Shown here piece after piece: positions 24,196-33,082 of a DNA stretch of 53,108 bases; within the stretch, counting starts at the first letter, position 1; each line of letters opens with the position of its first letter. Below the pieces are notes generated by a model, which saw nothing but the letters and a program-made list of their open reading frames with translations, searched no databases and was not told the origin of the DNA. The position numbers and the translations under genes were made by a program. The stretch lies in assembly GCA_036796255.1 (NCBI GenBank), contig DAIRDH010000019.1:1-53108 (forward strand), read 5' to 3'. This DNA is from T3Sed10-241 sp036796255 (GTDB lineage: Bacteria > Bacteroidota > Bacteroidia > Flavobacteriales_D > Cryomorphaceae).

Positions 24196-24564
24196 TCAAT
24201 TTTTCATTCGCGGAAGCAGGTCTTTTATTTCCGCAACAGTAAAAGTGAAATAGGCTATAAGATATGCAACAGCGGTGAACACCAATTGCTCGCGCACCAG
24301 AAGTCCCACAGCGAGTAAAATGATGCATGAGAAAAGTAATTTTGCAGTAAGCGCTGCCATAAACGCATTGACAAAAAGCTGTGCGCGCTTCTCGTTGGCT
24401 TTGATGAGAATGGTATGGATGGCCAGGGTAAGCAGCGCGATAAAGCCAAAGGCAATCCAGTATGACGCGGGCACATCATTCTTATAAAGAAATCGCGCTC
24501 CAAGTATAGCGCCGGCCAGGTTGAGGATCGTGATGATTGAGAAATCGCGGATAAATGTGGTCAT
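24196..24564 (-). CDS. Small four-helix membrane protein (AtpI-like position)
   Basis: A 122-residue protein with four hydrophobic helices (about 9-26, 33-53, 66-90 and 96-113) and a short charged C-terminus ending in KDLLPRMKN. I do not recognise a firm family signature; it resembles the small DUF6168-type membrane proteins of Bacteroidota. It lies 12 bases after atpZ and 159-177 bases before atpB, the place where AtpI, an assembly helper for the c ring, sits in many atp operons. A role in Fo assembly or in magnesium supply is thus plausible from context but not shown by sequence. Confidence 0.6.
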   Translation of the reverse strand: MTTFIRDFSIITILNLAGAILGARFLYKNDVPASYWIAFGFIALLTLAIHTILIKANEKRAQLFVNAFMAALTAKLLFSCIILLAVGLLVREQLVFTAVAYLIAYFTFTVAEIKDLLPRMKN

Positions 24565-24576
24565 GATTACAATTGG

Positions 24577-24822
24577 TTATAATTGGCGCAGGTCGCTGAT
24601 GGCAAAATAAAGAGACAAGCCTACACCCAGCAGTGCTCCGAGCAGGGTAAACCAGGGGGTTTCCCAAGCGGTTCGCTCATCGATTTTTTGTCCACCGTAA
24701 ATGCCGAGATATATGACCACGCCCATTTTGATTCCCATACCAGTGAGCCGATATGCAGCCGTGGAGGGTTTTCCTTTACCGGGAGTTTTCTCTGACTTGT
24801 TTGGTGCTTTCGGCGGTTTCAA
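24577..24822 (-). CDS. atpZ: AtpZ/AtpI family protein
   Basis: An 81-residue protein with a lysine/proline-rich cytoplasmic N-terminus (about 1-25) and two membrane helices (about 28-45 and 57-75), including GMGIKMGVVIYLGIYGGQKID and the family's short TPWFTLLGALLGVGLSLYF loop-helix. AtpZ works with AtpI in assembling the ATP synthase or in cation transport for it. The start is a TTG (complement of 24820-24822); the next in-frame ATG at 24738 would cut into the first helix. With the TTG start it overlaps the bactofilin gene by 47 bases. Confidence 0.82.
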   Translation of the reverse strand: MKPPKAPNKSEKTPGKGKPSTAAYRLTGMGIKMGVVIYLGIYGGQKIDERTAWETPWFTLLGALLGVGLSLYFAISDLRQL

Positions 24823-25225
24823 GTTCTGATTTTTGCTTGATATCCTTCACGATTCCGCCGCCCATTTCACATTTTCCTGTGAAAACTGCTCCTGGCTCAA
24901 TGGCCAATTTCTTGGTTTGAATATCACAATCCAGTCGTGCAGTCGACTTGAGCGAAAGCAATCCATTGACGGAAATTTTACCGGTAATTGAACCTTCGAT
25001 ATCGGCATTTTCACAAATTATTTCTCCACGTATGGTGCCAGTAGGGCCCACGACCAACCTTCCTTTCACCTGAATATCGCCCTTTACATTTCCATCGATA
25101 CGTATGTTGCTGTCGGAGCGCACTACGCCTTCGATATCGGTACCTGTTACGATGCGGTTGAGTTTTTCAGGTGAATGGGGTTCACTTGTTTTCGACATGT
25201 CTTTTGAATTTGTGTTCTTGAACAT
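24776..25225 (-). CDS. Bactofilin (polymer-forming cytoskeletal protein)
   Basis: A 149-residue bactofilin. The central beta-helix domain (about residues 22-120) starts with the family pattern NRIVTGTDIEGVVRSDSNIRIDG and continues with repeated short strands such as GDIQVKGRLVVGPTGTIRGEI and NGLLSLKSTARLDCDIQTKKL (each in part), flanked by unstructured charged tails. Bactofilins self-assemble without nucleotides into filaments that place cell-wall enzymes or envelope machines. The gene lies between sprE and atpZ, 24 bases after sprE, an order I know from other Flavobacteriia. A start at 25198 is also possible and would remove nine residues. Confidence 0.92.
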   Translation of the reverse strand: MFKNTNSKDMSKTSEPHSPEKLNRIVTGTDIEGVVRSDSNIRIDGNVKGDIQVKGRLVVGPTGTIRGEIICENADIEGSITGKISVNGLLSLKSTARLDCDIQTKKLAIEPGAVFTGKCEMGGGIVKDIKQKSELETAESTKQVRENSR

Positions 25226-25249
25226 TGGGTCTTTGTGTTAATTGAGCAC

Positions 25250-27952
25250 TTATCTGTAATTGCTATCGAAGAATACTTTGTAAACTTCAGGATTTTTGTT
25301 CCTGAATAGAACGGTGAAATTTTTGGTCGTGATGGTAAAAGTAGGGTATTTCTTTGCGAGCAGGTCGGCCAGCATTCCATTATTCTTATCGAAGGTGGTA
25401 AAATATTCCATGGCTTCAGCTTTGTTTTTAAAGCTGCGTACAATGACTATCTGATGGTCTTTGTCTATAAAACTGTTGGTAACCCTGAGGTTGGCCGTTT
25501 TGAAAAACTCGCTGTTAAACTGCGCGATTGTCTCTTTGACTGTAGTGGCATTCTCTGAATCCTTAGGGAAAATAAGGGCGAAAAAGTGCTCTGAATTCTC
25601 GTCCATTTTGAACATGTCGGTATCGACGTTTGCCGGAGTGGGCGCAGGATTGGTTTTATCTGCTGTGTCGGCTACGGGGTCGCTGCCGGCATCACGTATT
25701 TTGCGTGCATCTTCCCTGGCAAGGCGTGCCTTGGCCTCATTGAGGTCGCCGAGCAGTTCTGCGGCCCTATCGGCTTCCTCCGTATTTGGAAATTTGGCGA
25801 TAATGTCTTTGAGCGCGTTTTCGAATGAGCTGGCATCATTTTTTGCCCCAACAGTTAAGGCTTTGATAAGGTAGTATTTAGGAAGAAAGTTGTTGTTGGG
25901 TTGCGTCGTTATCACATCGTTGCAGACGATTAATACATCGTTGTATTGCCTGCGGTTAAATTTCTTAAATGTTTCTTCGTAGATAATTTTTTCGGCTTCG
26001 TAGTTCGCATTTTTTTGACTGATATAATCCGGGTTGAGAATGAGCTTGGCATATTCACTGTCTGGATAATCCTCAAGAATAATATCCCTGTAGTACCCGG
26101 AATTGTCTTTAAATCCAGTACCAATGAAGCTGCCAGCAAGTTCCTTTTCGTAATAAATGCGGTAGAGTTGATAGAAGGCACTCGGAGCAATTGCACTTGT
26201 ATCATAGTCAACTGTAATTCGGTTGAATGATTCTATCGCGTTGTCTTCATCTTTGAGGCGCTCTTTATAAATCAAACCAATGTCATAAAGTGCAGCAATG
26301 ATATCATCATGCATCGCTTTTTGAGCTGAGTCAGACATGGGCAACAAAGCGACATATTCCTCAAGCGATTTGATGCCTGAGCCCGCGTCCTGAGCGAGGT
26401 CAACAACTGCGTCAGGATCGTTGGTCATCATTGCCGTATTTGTAGAAGCTTTTGTACTGCGCCGCCAGTTGTCCTCCAGCTTTCGGGGACCCCAGCGCCG
26501 GTTAAATTCCTGCATACCTTTTCCGAGGGCCCCGGGATTGTAGAAATACCAATTTTTACCAGAACCGTACGAAGCGTTACCACCTCCACCTCCAGCCGCC
26601 GAGGCAAACTGCAATCTCTCCAAGGCTTTTTGTTCTTCGAGCATTTTTTGTTCATATTCAGCTTCAAGGTCGGCGATCATTTTGATGATGATTTTGTCCC
26701 TTTCCTTCTCATCCATGTTGGCAAGGGTGAGCAGGCTATCATTGTTTTCTATCACATCCAAATTGATAACCAGGTCACCCAATGAACTCGCCTTTGCGAG
26801 GATGTCGTAGTAGCCGGGAAAATCTTCTGTAATCAGCGTGGCAGTGCTATCATAGTAACTCTTTGCGGTGAGGTATTCGCGGTCAGCGAAGTAAATATCA
26901 GCAATACGCAGCCAGGTTTTGGCTTTTTGTTTGGGGTTGCTTACGCTATTGGCGGCAGATAATTGAAGCAGCTTTAGCCCTTCTTCAATGTTGCGCTCTT
27001 CCAATTCTATTTCGGCCCAGGCATAGTAGATTTGATCGAGGTATTCTCTGTATTTCTCTTCTCTGGACATGTCGCGCAGCATGGCTTTTATCTTGCTGGA
27101 GTCAAGCTTGCGGTCAAAAGCCAGTGCCTGACTGATCTTTGCGTAGAATTCCATTTCGTACCCGGGCTTGAGTTCTACCACTTCCGCAAATGTGGAAATC
27201 GCCTGTTTTGATTTGCCCTCCTCTTGATACGCTTGCGCTGTGATATACATTAACCTGGCTTTCATTTGCCGGTCTTTGGTATATAACGTTGCATCCTCAA
27301 GGTAAGGTATCGCCTCTTTGAACTTTCCCTGCCTCAAATACATATCTGCTGAAACAGCATTGAAGTTGGATAAAAAATCTTTGGGCTTGTCTTTGCTGTT
27401 GTCTTTTTCTATTACCGACAGCACCGTCTTGGCCTTTCCATATTGCTCGGTTTCGAAATATGTTCGGGCCAGCCAGAGTGCAGCATCATAACGCGAGTCT
27501 TGACCTTTGTATTTTTTGGCAACATAGGCAAACATCTCCTGGGCGGTGCTGTAGCGACCTTTGTAAAAATTCGCTTTTCCCGTGAGCAAATAAGCGTCGT
27601 CAATCCACTTGTTTTTCTCCTTTTTACTGATCTCCATGGCATGCCTGTCGATCAGGGTGCCGCACTTCTCAATTATGGCATCCATTTCCGGGTACAGGTT
27701 TTTTTGTTGCTCCTCATTAGGCACCACGAATAGGGGCAACAGCTTAAGATAATCATCCTCTTTCTCCGACCAGAGTCGCTGATTGGTCAAAGTCCAAATT
27801 TCATTGGCATTGAAATACCAGTTGAACTGAGATGTGGTTTGGTGGTAAAATCGACTGGTGAACGTATCTTTTTTACGTGAGCAACCCGACGCAAATACCA
27901 TTGCTATCAGGACAATACAACACAGAGCCGGGTATGTAAACAGGCGCTTCAA
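25250..27952 (-). CDS. sprE: T9SS/gliding lipoprotein SprE (PorW)
   Basis: A 900-residue TPR lipoprotein needed for type IX secretion and gliding in relatives. The signal peptide ends in a lipobox (FASGCSRKK, Cys at about 24). The next region has the SprE-typical FYHQTTSQFNWYFNANEIW segment (in part), then TPR-like helical repeats (about 110-400), a glycine-rich break near 455-470, more repeats (about 560-720), and a C-terminal part with two FKNK/FRNK-type domains. Length and order match SprE/PorW. The start is TTG (complement of 27950-27952): no in-frame ATG lies upstream, and the next one falls inside the signal peptide. A TAATTTTG element lies 34 bases upstream. Confidence 0.9.
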   Translation of the reverse strand: MKRLFTYPALCCIVLIAMVFASGCSRKKDTFTSRFYHQTTSQFNWYFNANEIWTLTNQRLWSEKEDDYLKLLPLFVVPNEEQQKNLYPEMDAIIEKCGTLIDRHAMEISKKEKNKWIDDAYLLTGKANFYKGRYSTAQEMFAYVAKKYKGQDSRYDAALWLARTYFETEQYGKAKTVLSVIEKDNSKDKPKDFLSNFNAVSADMYLRQGKFKEAIPYLEDATLYTKDRQMKARLMYITAQAYQEEGKSKQAISTFAEVVELKPGYEMEFYAKISQALAFDRKLDSSKIKAMLRDMSREEKYREYLDQIYYAWAEIELEERNIEEGLKLLQLSAANSVSNPKQKAKTWLRIADIYFADREYLTAKSYYDSTATLITEDFPGYYDILAKASSLGDLVINLDVIENNDSLLTLANMDEKERDKIIIKMIADLEAEYEQKMLEEQKALERLQFASAAGGGGGNASYGSGKNWYFYNPGALGKGMQEFNRRWGPRKLEDNWRRSTKASTNTAMMTNDPDAVVDLAQDAGSGIKSLEEYVALLPMSDSAQKAMHDDIIAALYDIGLIYKERLKDEDNAIESFNRITVDYDTSAIAPSAFYQLYRIYYEKELAGSFIGTGFKDNSGYYRDIILEDYPDSEYAKLILNPDYISQKNANYEAEKIIYEETFKKFNRRQYNDVLIVCNDVITTQPNNNFLPKYYLIKALTVGAKNDASSFENALKDIIAKFPNTEEADRAAELLGDLNEAKARLAREDARKIRDAGSDPVADTADKTNPAPTPANVDTDMFKMDENSEHFFALIFPKDSENATTVKETIAQFNSEFFKTANLRVTNSFIDKDHQIVIVRSFKNKAEAMEYFTTFDKNNGMLADLLAKKYPTFTITTKNFTVLFRNKNPEVYKVFFDSNYR

Positions 27953-28079
27953 GTGGGTAGGATATATGCCATTAACAGAAAATATACAAAATTATTGCTT
28001 TTTTACCAATACACCCGCATTTCATCGTTTTACGAAGGCGGCAAATTATTCGGATATTTGACGCTTCCTTTTACAGGGC
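27953..28079. other. Divergent promoter region between sprE and the M23 peptidase gene
   Basis: A 127-base AT-rich spacer between divergent genes. On the minus strand TAATTTTG (27987-27994) serves sprE; on the plus strand GATATTTG (28053-28060), one base off TAnnTTTG, lies 19 bases before the M23 ATG. Nothing else is seen. Confidence 0.5.
27987..27994 (-). promoter_or_regulatory. Predicted -7 element for the sprE-bactofilin-atpZ transcript
   Basis: The minus strand reads TAATTTTG, a full match to TAnnTTTG, 34 bases before the TTG start of sprE. Confidence 0.45.
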
Positions 28080-28970
28080 ATGGCAAAACAAGACCAAAAA
28101 GAAAACAGGAAGTTACTTCGGCGACTCAAAAACAGGTACAGGCTTGTATTGGTCAATGATGTCAGCTTTGATGAGCGCTTCTCGGCTTACCTCACTCCCT
28201 TAAACGTCATTGCCGTTTTGGCCCTGGTAACATTGGTGATTGCAGGTGCTGTTGTGAGCACAATCGTGTTCACTCCGCTCAAGGAGTACATTCCTGGTTA
28301 CAGTGATACGCAAACCCGAATAAAGGCCTTACAGGCAGCAGTGAGGGCCGACTCTCTTGCCGAATCCCAGCGCATATACGGTCAGTATTTTGAAAACCTA
28401 AGCCGCGTGCTTGCCGGTGATGTATTCGAGGACACCATGGCTGAACTCACCGAGCCCGACGCCCGAATTACATATGAGAGCCTGAGTGCTGCTATCTCCA
28501 AAGAAGACTCGCTGCTGCGCAAGGAAATAGAATCAGAAGAACGATTCGCCTTGAATCCTGGCGCTGGTTTTGCATCAGGTGCCATGGGGCTTCCAGGTAT
28601 ATTTTTCTTTCCGCCGCTGCGTGGAGTGGTACTTTCTTCATTCAACAGCTCAGGCGGACATTTTGGCGTTGACGTGGCCTCCGACGAGGGTGCAGCGGTA
28701 AGCGCTGTGTACAGCGGCACGGTGATTATTGCTTCATTCACTTCTGATGGTGGGTATGTAATTCAAATCCAGCATCCTAACAACCTGATTTCAGTATACA
28801 AACACAATGCCGCCCTGCTCAAGCGCGTTGGCGAAAAAGTAGAGGCCGGTGATATCATTGCTACCGTTGGCAATACGGGCGAGCACAGCGATGGCCCGCA
28901 TTTGCATTTTGAGCTGTGGTACAATGGCAATGCTTTGAACCCACAAGAATTTATCGCCTTTTCAAAATAA
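28080..28970 (+). CDS. M23 family metallopeptidase, membrane-anchored
   Basis: A 296-residue inner-membrane-anchored murein endopeptidase. A basic cytoplasmic N-terminus (1-38) leads to one membrane helix (about 41-63), a helical linker (75-160), and a C-terminal LytM domain. All zinc ligands are present: His194 and Asp198 in HFGVD, and His274/His276 in GPHLHFELW, so the enzyme should be active, cleaving peptide cross-links in peptidoglycan. It is divergent from sprE across a 127-base promoter region and lies two bases before the GH3 gene start. Its place beside sprE is conserved in relatives as I recall, and suggests wall remodelling around secretion complexes, which is inference. Confidence 0.93.
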   Translation: MAKQDQKENRKLLRRLKNRYRLVLVNDVSFDERFSAYLTPLNVIAVLALVTLVIAGAVVSTIVFTPLKEYIPGYSDTQTRIKALQAAVRADSLAESQRIYGQYFENLSRVLAGDVFEDTMAELTEPDARITYESLSAAISKEDSLLRKEIESEERFALNPGAGFASGAMGLPGIFFFPPLRGVVLSSFNSSGGHFGVDVASDEGAAVSAVYSGTVIIASFTSDGGYVIQIQHPNNLISVYKHNAALLKRVGEKVEAGDIIATVGNTGEHSDGPHLHFELWYNGNALNPQEFIAFSK

Positions 28971-28972
28971 TT

Positions 28973-30472
28973 ATGGGCATCAAGTCACTTCTGAGTAAAT
29001 CTTTGGCAGCAATCACCGCCATGCGCGTGAATGCGTGGAGAGCCAAAGCCCTGCAAACCCAGGAGGCCACCATGGCCATGCTGCTGCAAAAGGCTGCCGA
29101 TACTGCTTTTGGCCGCGACCATGGATTTGAGAACGTCAAGGATTACTCCGCATTTAAAGCTGCGGTACCCGTAAGGGATTACGAGCAACTCAAACCCTAC
29201 GTGGAGCGCGTTAAGGCAGGCGAGCCAGATATCCTCTGGCCGGGTAAGCCGCTCTACTTTTCAAAAACATCGGGTACCACCTCGGGCGCAAAGTACATTC
29301 CCATCACGCCCGACTCCATGGGCCATCATATAGATGCCGCCCGCAATGCATTGCTGCTTTATATCGCTGAAACGGGCAATAGCCAATTCGTAGATGGCAA
29401 TATGATTTTTCTGCAAGGTAGCCCTGTGCTCGGCAATCAAAATGGCATACCAACCGGCCGGCTATCAGGAATTGTGGCCCACCACGTGCCATCATACCTT
29501 CAAAAAAACCGCCTCCCAAGTTGGGAAACCAATTGCATCGACGATTGGGAAGAGAAGCTGAGCCGCGTAATTGATGAGACCATGGAAAGGCCCATGACGC
29601 TCATTTCGGGCATCCCTAGCTGGGTGCAGCACTATTTTGAGAAATTGCTGGAGCGCACGGGCAAGGCAAGTGTCAAGGAGGTTTTCCCAAAGTTCAACCT
29701 CTTCGTGTATGGCGGGGTAAATTTTGAGCCTTACCGCAATCGCTTTGAGCGCCTTATCGGTAAAAAGGTGGACAGCATCGAAACCTATCCGGCGAGTGAG
29801 GGCTTTATCGCTTTTCAGGACTCGCAGACCGCGCCCGGATTGCTGCTCAATACAGATGCCGGCATTTTCTTTGAATTTATTCCGGCTGATCAGTATTTTG
29901 ATGAAAACCCGGAAAGATTGCGGCTACACGACATTGAGCTCGGGCAAAATTACGCTTTGCTGATGAGCACCAATGCCGGACTGTGGGGATACAGCATTGG
30001 CGATACGGTAAAGTTTGTCTCAAAAAACCCATACCGGATATTGGTAACGGGCCGCATCAAGCATTTCACTTCGGCTTTTGGTGAGCACGTGATAGCCGAG
30101 GAAGTGGAGGCCGCTATGAATGAGGCCATGGCACAGTGCGGCGGTCAGGTGATCGAATTTACGGTGGCACCGCAACTCGAGCCTGCGGAGGGCCTGCCTT
30201 ACCATGAGTGGTTCATCTCATTTGCCGAAAGGCCAAAAGACCTCGAAGCCTTTGCAAAAGTGCTCGACGAAACGCTTCAAGCAAAGAACAGCTATTACAG
30301 CGACCTGATTGTTGGAAAAATATTGAGGCCCTTGCGCATAACATGCCTGCAGCAGGATGCGTTTAATGCCTACATGAAATCGGTGGGCAAGCTCGGAGGT
30401 CAAAATAAGGTGCCTCGACTGGGCAATGACCGCAAGATAGCCGACGCACTCAGCCCATGGCGAGAAACCTGA
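28973..30472 (+). CDS. GH3 family acyl-adenylate amidosynthetase-like protein
   Basis: A 499-residue protein of the GH3 family, best known in plants for joining amino acids to hormone acids, and widespread in Bacteroidota with unknown substrate. The ATP/AMP-binding motifs of the ANL superfamily are visible: KTSGTTSGAKYIPIT (about residues 96-110) and, further on, the ETYPASEGFIAFQ motif and GYSIGDTVKFVS. I chose the ATG at 28973 because it follows the M23 stop by two bases and fits the family N-terminus; an in-frame ATG upstream at 28916 lies inside the M23 gene. The last 16 bases overlap the VWA gene. Substrate not inferable. Confidence 0.85.
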   Translation: MGIKSLLSKSLAAITAMRVNAWRAKALQTQEATMAMLLQKAADTAFGRDHGFENVKDYSAFKAAVPVRDYEQLKPYVERVKAGEPDILWPGKPLYFSKTSGTTSGAKYIPITPDSMGHHIDAARNALLLYIAETGNSQFVDGNMIFLQGSPVLGNQNGIPTGRLSGIVAHHVPSYLQKNRLPSWETNCIDDWEEKLSRVIDETMERPMTLISGIPSWVQHYFEKLLERTGKASVKEVFPKFNLFVYGGVNFEPYRNRFERLIGKKVDSIETYPASEGFIAFQDSQTAPGLLLNTDAGIFFEFIPADQYFDENPERLRLHDIELGQNYALLMSTNAGLWGYSIGDTVKFVSKNPYRILVTGRIKHFTSAFGEHVIAEEVEAAMNEAMAQCGGQVIEFTVAPQLEPAEGLPYHEWFISFAERPKDLEAFAKVLDETLQAKNSYYSDLIVGKILRPLRITCLQQDAFNAYMKSVGKLGGQNKVPRLGNDRKIADALSPWRET

Positions 30473-31845
30473 TACCATACATCCTTGCATTTGCCAGCAC
30501 CTGCTTGCCTTTTTTGATGCAGGCACAGCTTACTTTGGAAAAGCCATTGCACGATTTTGGCGTTCTTGCCCGGGCAGATGAGCCCTTCGCTGATTTTGCG
30601 ATCAGCAACAATGGTGGTAAAGATGAAATAATATTCAGGGTGGAGGTGCCAAAAACGGTCGAGGTAAAAATGAGTTCTAAAACCGTGGCTGCGGGTGCCA
30701 CAGAAAGCATAAGGTTGCATTACACCCCTGCACAGGCCGGGCCTTTCGATATAGAAGCGCGCATCTATGCCAGTCCATGGGCTGAGCCACGCACCGTGAG
30801 GCTTCGCGGTGAGGCTACATTTGCGGGAGGCAGCATGCCCTGCCCAGATTTCAGCACAGCGCCGGCAGGCCAGTTGCGGCCATTTCACCTTAGCCTGCGC
30901 GATGAGACGATGCAGCCTGTTGCCAACGCCTCAATCGTAGTATACCAACTCGGCAGGGCCATGCAAGAATTGCGAACCGATGTGAATGGCGAGCTCAGCA
31001 CTGCCTTGCCTGCAGGGCGCTACTTTATCGCCGCCAAAGTGGGCGATATGGAGGTAGATACCGCCGTTTATGCCTCGGCAGTGCGCGACCATGTGCTGCT
31101 GCGCATTCCTGGAATTTTGGCAGACATCCGGGAAGAGGTGCGGGAAGAGACCCCCGCAATTAATACTCTGACCACAGAAGAAGAGGACGTTGTGGAGTAT
31201 GTCGAGCCAACTGCACAAGATCCAGGCCCAGCGCAGATCCCTGAAGTCGTTGAAGAACCATTGAAGGGCGACAACCCACTCATGCCTTTGGACCTTTACA
31301 AGCAAAATAATGTGGTATTTCTCGTCGATGTTTCCACCTCTATGAAGCAGCAAGGCCGGCTCGATTTGCTCAAGATTGCCATGACTGACTTGCTAAAAGC
31401 CATGCGCGACTCCGACCGGTTTACACTAATTAGCTATGCCACCGATACCGATGTATTGCTTGAAGCAGGGTCGAATCTCAATAAAGCCCAATGTGCGCTA
31501 GCCATTATGTCGCTTGAGGCAGCGGGCAATACGCAAGGCGCCAAAGCCATTGACCGGGCGGGTAGATCCGCGCGTCAGCACTTTTTGCCAGAAGGCAACA
31601 ACCAAATAATACTCGCCACGGATGGTGCATTCAATGAAGGCGCATCGAAAGCGAGCAAGCTGGTAAACAAGTACAGGCGATTTGGCATTAACACTTCTGT
31701 GCTTTGTATCCGTTGTGGCAAGTTCACCACGCAAGAAATGCAGGGGCTGGCAAGCGAAGGGCAGGGGCGCTTTGTACCCATTGAGGGTGCGGGTGATGCC
31801 GGCGAGCGCCTGATCAATGAAATAAAAACGAGTGCAATGAGATGA
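30457..31845 (+). CDS. Secreted VWA-domain protein with DUF1573-like N-terminus
   Basis: A 462-residue exported protein. A signal peptide (about 1-24, ending MQAQ) is followed by a DUF1573-like immunoglobulin domain (about 25-120, starting LEKPLHDFGVL), a carboxypeptidase regulatory-like beta sandwich (about 140-215), an acidic linker (about 225-275), and a VWA domain (about 283-462). The MIDAS metal site is intact: Asp291, Ser293 and Ser295 in DVSTS, with ATDGAFNEG later. Such domains bind protein ligands through a divalent metal. The start overlaps the GH3 gene by 16 bases, so expression is coupled. Partner and role are unknown; an envelope or surface adhesion scaffold is likely. Confidence 0.82.
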   Translation: MARNLIPYILAFASTCLPFLMQAQLTLEKPLHDFGVLARADEPFADFAISNNGGKDEIIFRVEVPKTVEVKMSSKTVAAGATESIRLHYTPAQAGPFDIEARIYASPWAEPRTVRLRGEATFAGGSMPCPDFSTAPAGQLRPFHLSLRDETMQPVANASIVVYQLGRAMQELRTDVNGELSTALPAGRYFIAAKVGDMEVDTAVYASAVRDHVLLRIPGILADIREEVREETPAINTLTTEEEDVVEYVEPTAQDPGPAQIPEVVEEPLKGDNPLMPLDLYKQNNVVFLVDVSTSMKQQGRLDLLKIAMTDLLKAMRDSDRFTLISYATDTDVLLEAGSNLNKAQCALAIMSLEAAGNTQGAKAIDRAGRSARQHFLPEGNNQIILATDGAFNEGASKASKLVNKYRRFGINTSVLCIRCGKFTTQEMQGLASEGQGRFVPIEGAGDAGERLINEIKTSAMR

Positions 31846-31868
31846 GCCATATCACCATCCCTTTCTGT

Positions 31869-31876
31869 TATCTTTG
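31869..31876 (+). promoter_or_regulatory. Predicted -7 element for dxr
   Basis: TATCTTTG matches TAnnTTTG exactly and ends five bases before the dxr ATG at 31882, in the 36-base gap after the VWA gene. If used, the mRNA would be close to leaderless. Confidence 0.5.
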
Positions 31877-31881
31877 CCGCA

Positions 31882-33066
31882 ATGTCCGATAAGCATTCTA
31901 AAAGACACATTGCCATACTGGGCTCTACGGGTTCCATAGGCACGCAGGCGCTTGATGTGGTGCGCGCCCACCCTGACCGCTTCGTGGTGGAGGTACTTAC
32001 AGCCCACAGCAACGCTGAGCTATTGAAAGCCCAGGCCTTGGAGTTCAAACCCAATGCCGTGGTAATAGGCGACGAGAGCCATTATTCCCAACTCAAAGAC
32101 GCCTTGTTTGACGAAGGCATAAAAGTGTTTTGCGGCCAGCAAGCCCTATGTGAAGTGGTTGAAATGGAGCAGATTGAGATCGTGCTAACAGCGCTTGTAG
32201 GTTTTGCAGGTCTCAGGCCCACCATGCGGGCCATTGAAGCAGGAAAGCACATCGCTTTGGCAAATAAAGAAACCCTGGTGGTGGCAGGAGAGCTTGTGAC
32301 CGCTGCCGCGAGAGAGAAAGGCGTAAACATTTACCCCGTTGATTCTGAGCACTCGGCTATCTTCCAATGCCTTGTGGGAGAGTTTCACAACCCGATTGAG
32401 AAAATTTACCTGACGGCCTCCGGTGGCCCCTTTCGGGGAAAAAAGCGGGAGGAAGTATACCACGCGACTAAAGAGCAGGCACTCAAGCATCCCAACTGGG
32501 ATATGGGCGCCAAGATCACCATCGACTCCGCATCGATGATGAACAAAGGCCTGGAAGTCATTGAAGCCAAATGGCTGTTTGGATTGAAGGAAGAACAAAT
32601 CGACGTGATTGTGCACCCCCAATCGATCATTCACAGCATTGTGCAATTTGAAGATGGCAGCATGAAGGCGCAAATGGGCCTCCCTGATATGAAACTGCCT
32701 ATACAGTATGCTTTGGGATATCCGGAAAGGCTTCCCTCAAACTTTCCGCGATTCGATTTTGCCAGGTATGCTTCACTCACTTTTGAGAAGCCCGACATGG
32801 AAGCTTTTCCCAATCTTGCGCTGGCCTATAAGGCTATGCAGCGCGGCGGCAATGCACCATGCATCCTCAATGCAGCCAATGAAATAGCAGTGGAAGCATT
32901 TTTGAAAGGTTCGGTATCATTTGGCGAGATGCCAGAGCTTATTTCCGAAGCACTTGATGGTATAGCATTTATTGCATTGCCTGATTTAGAACAGTATTTT
33001 GAAACAGATCAACTGACCCGGCTGTGGGTTCAGGACAAAATTGGAGCGCAAAAGGCAGCCCACTAA
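31882..33066 (+). CDS. dxr: 1-deoxy-D-xylulose-5-phosphate reductoisomerase
   Basis: A 394-residue enzyme that rearranges and reduces DXP to 2-C-methyl-D-erythritol 4-phosphate with NADPH, the committed step of the MEP isoprenoid pathway. The NADPH-binding motif ILGSTGSIGTQALDVV (about 10-25) opens the Rossmann domain; LANKETLVVAGE and PVDSEHSAIFQ carry the metal-binding Asp and Glu, and the catalytic-loop motif TASGGPFRG follows. The C-terminal helical domain with NAANEIAVEAFL is normal. It is 16 bases before rseP, a pairing common in bacteria, since the isoprenoid and envelope stress genes often lie together. Confidence 0.98.
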   Translation: MSDKHSKRHIAILGSTGSIGTQALDVVRAHPDRFVVEVLTAHSNAELLKAQALEFKPNAVVIGDESHYSQLKDALFDEGIKVFCGQQALCEVVEMEQIEIVLTALVGFAGLRPTMRAIEAGKHIALANKETLVVAGELVTAAAREKGVNIYPVDSEHSAIFQCLVGEFHNPIEKIYLTASGGPFRGKKREEVYHATKEQALKHPNWDMGAKITIDSASMMNKGLEVIEAKWLFGLKEEQIDVIVHPQSIIHSIVQFEDGSMKAQMGLPDMKLPIQYALGYPERLPSNFPRFDFARYASLTFEKPDMEAFPNLALAYKAMQRGGNAPCILNAANEIAVEAFLKGSVSFGEMPELISEALDGIAFIALPDLEQYFETDQLTRLWVQDKIGAQKAAH

Positions 33067-33082
33067 ACAATAAATTCCCTCG

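Noticed and set aside
30400..30888. A 162-codon minus-strand open frame across the GH3/VWA junction
   Set aside because: Trp-, Cys- and His-rich text without domain likeness, opposite two real genes.
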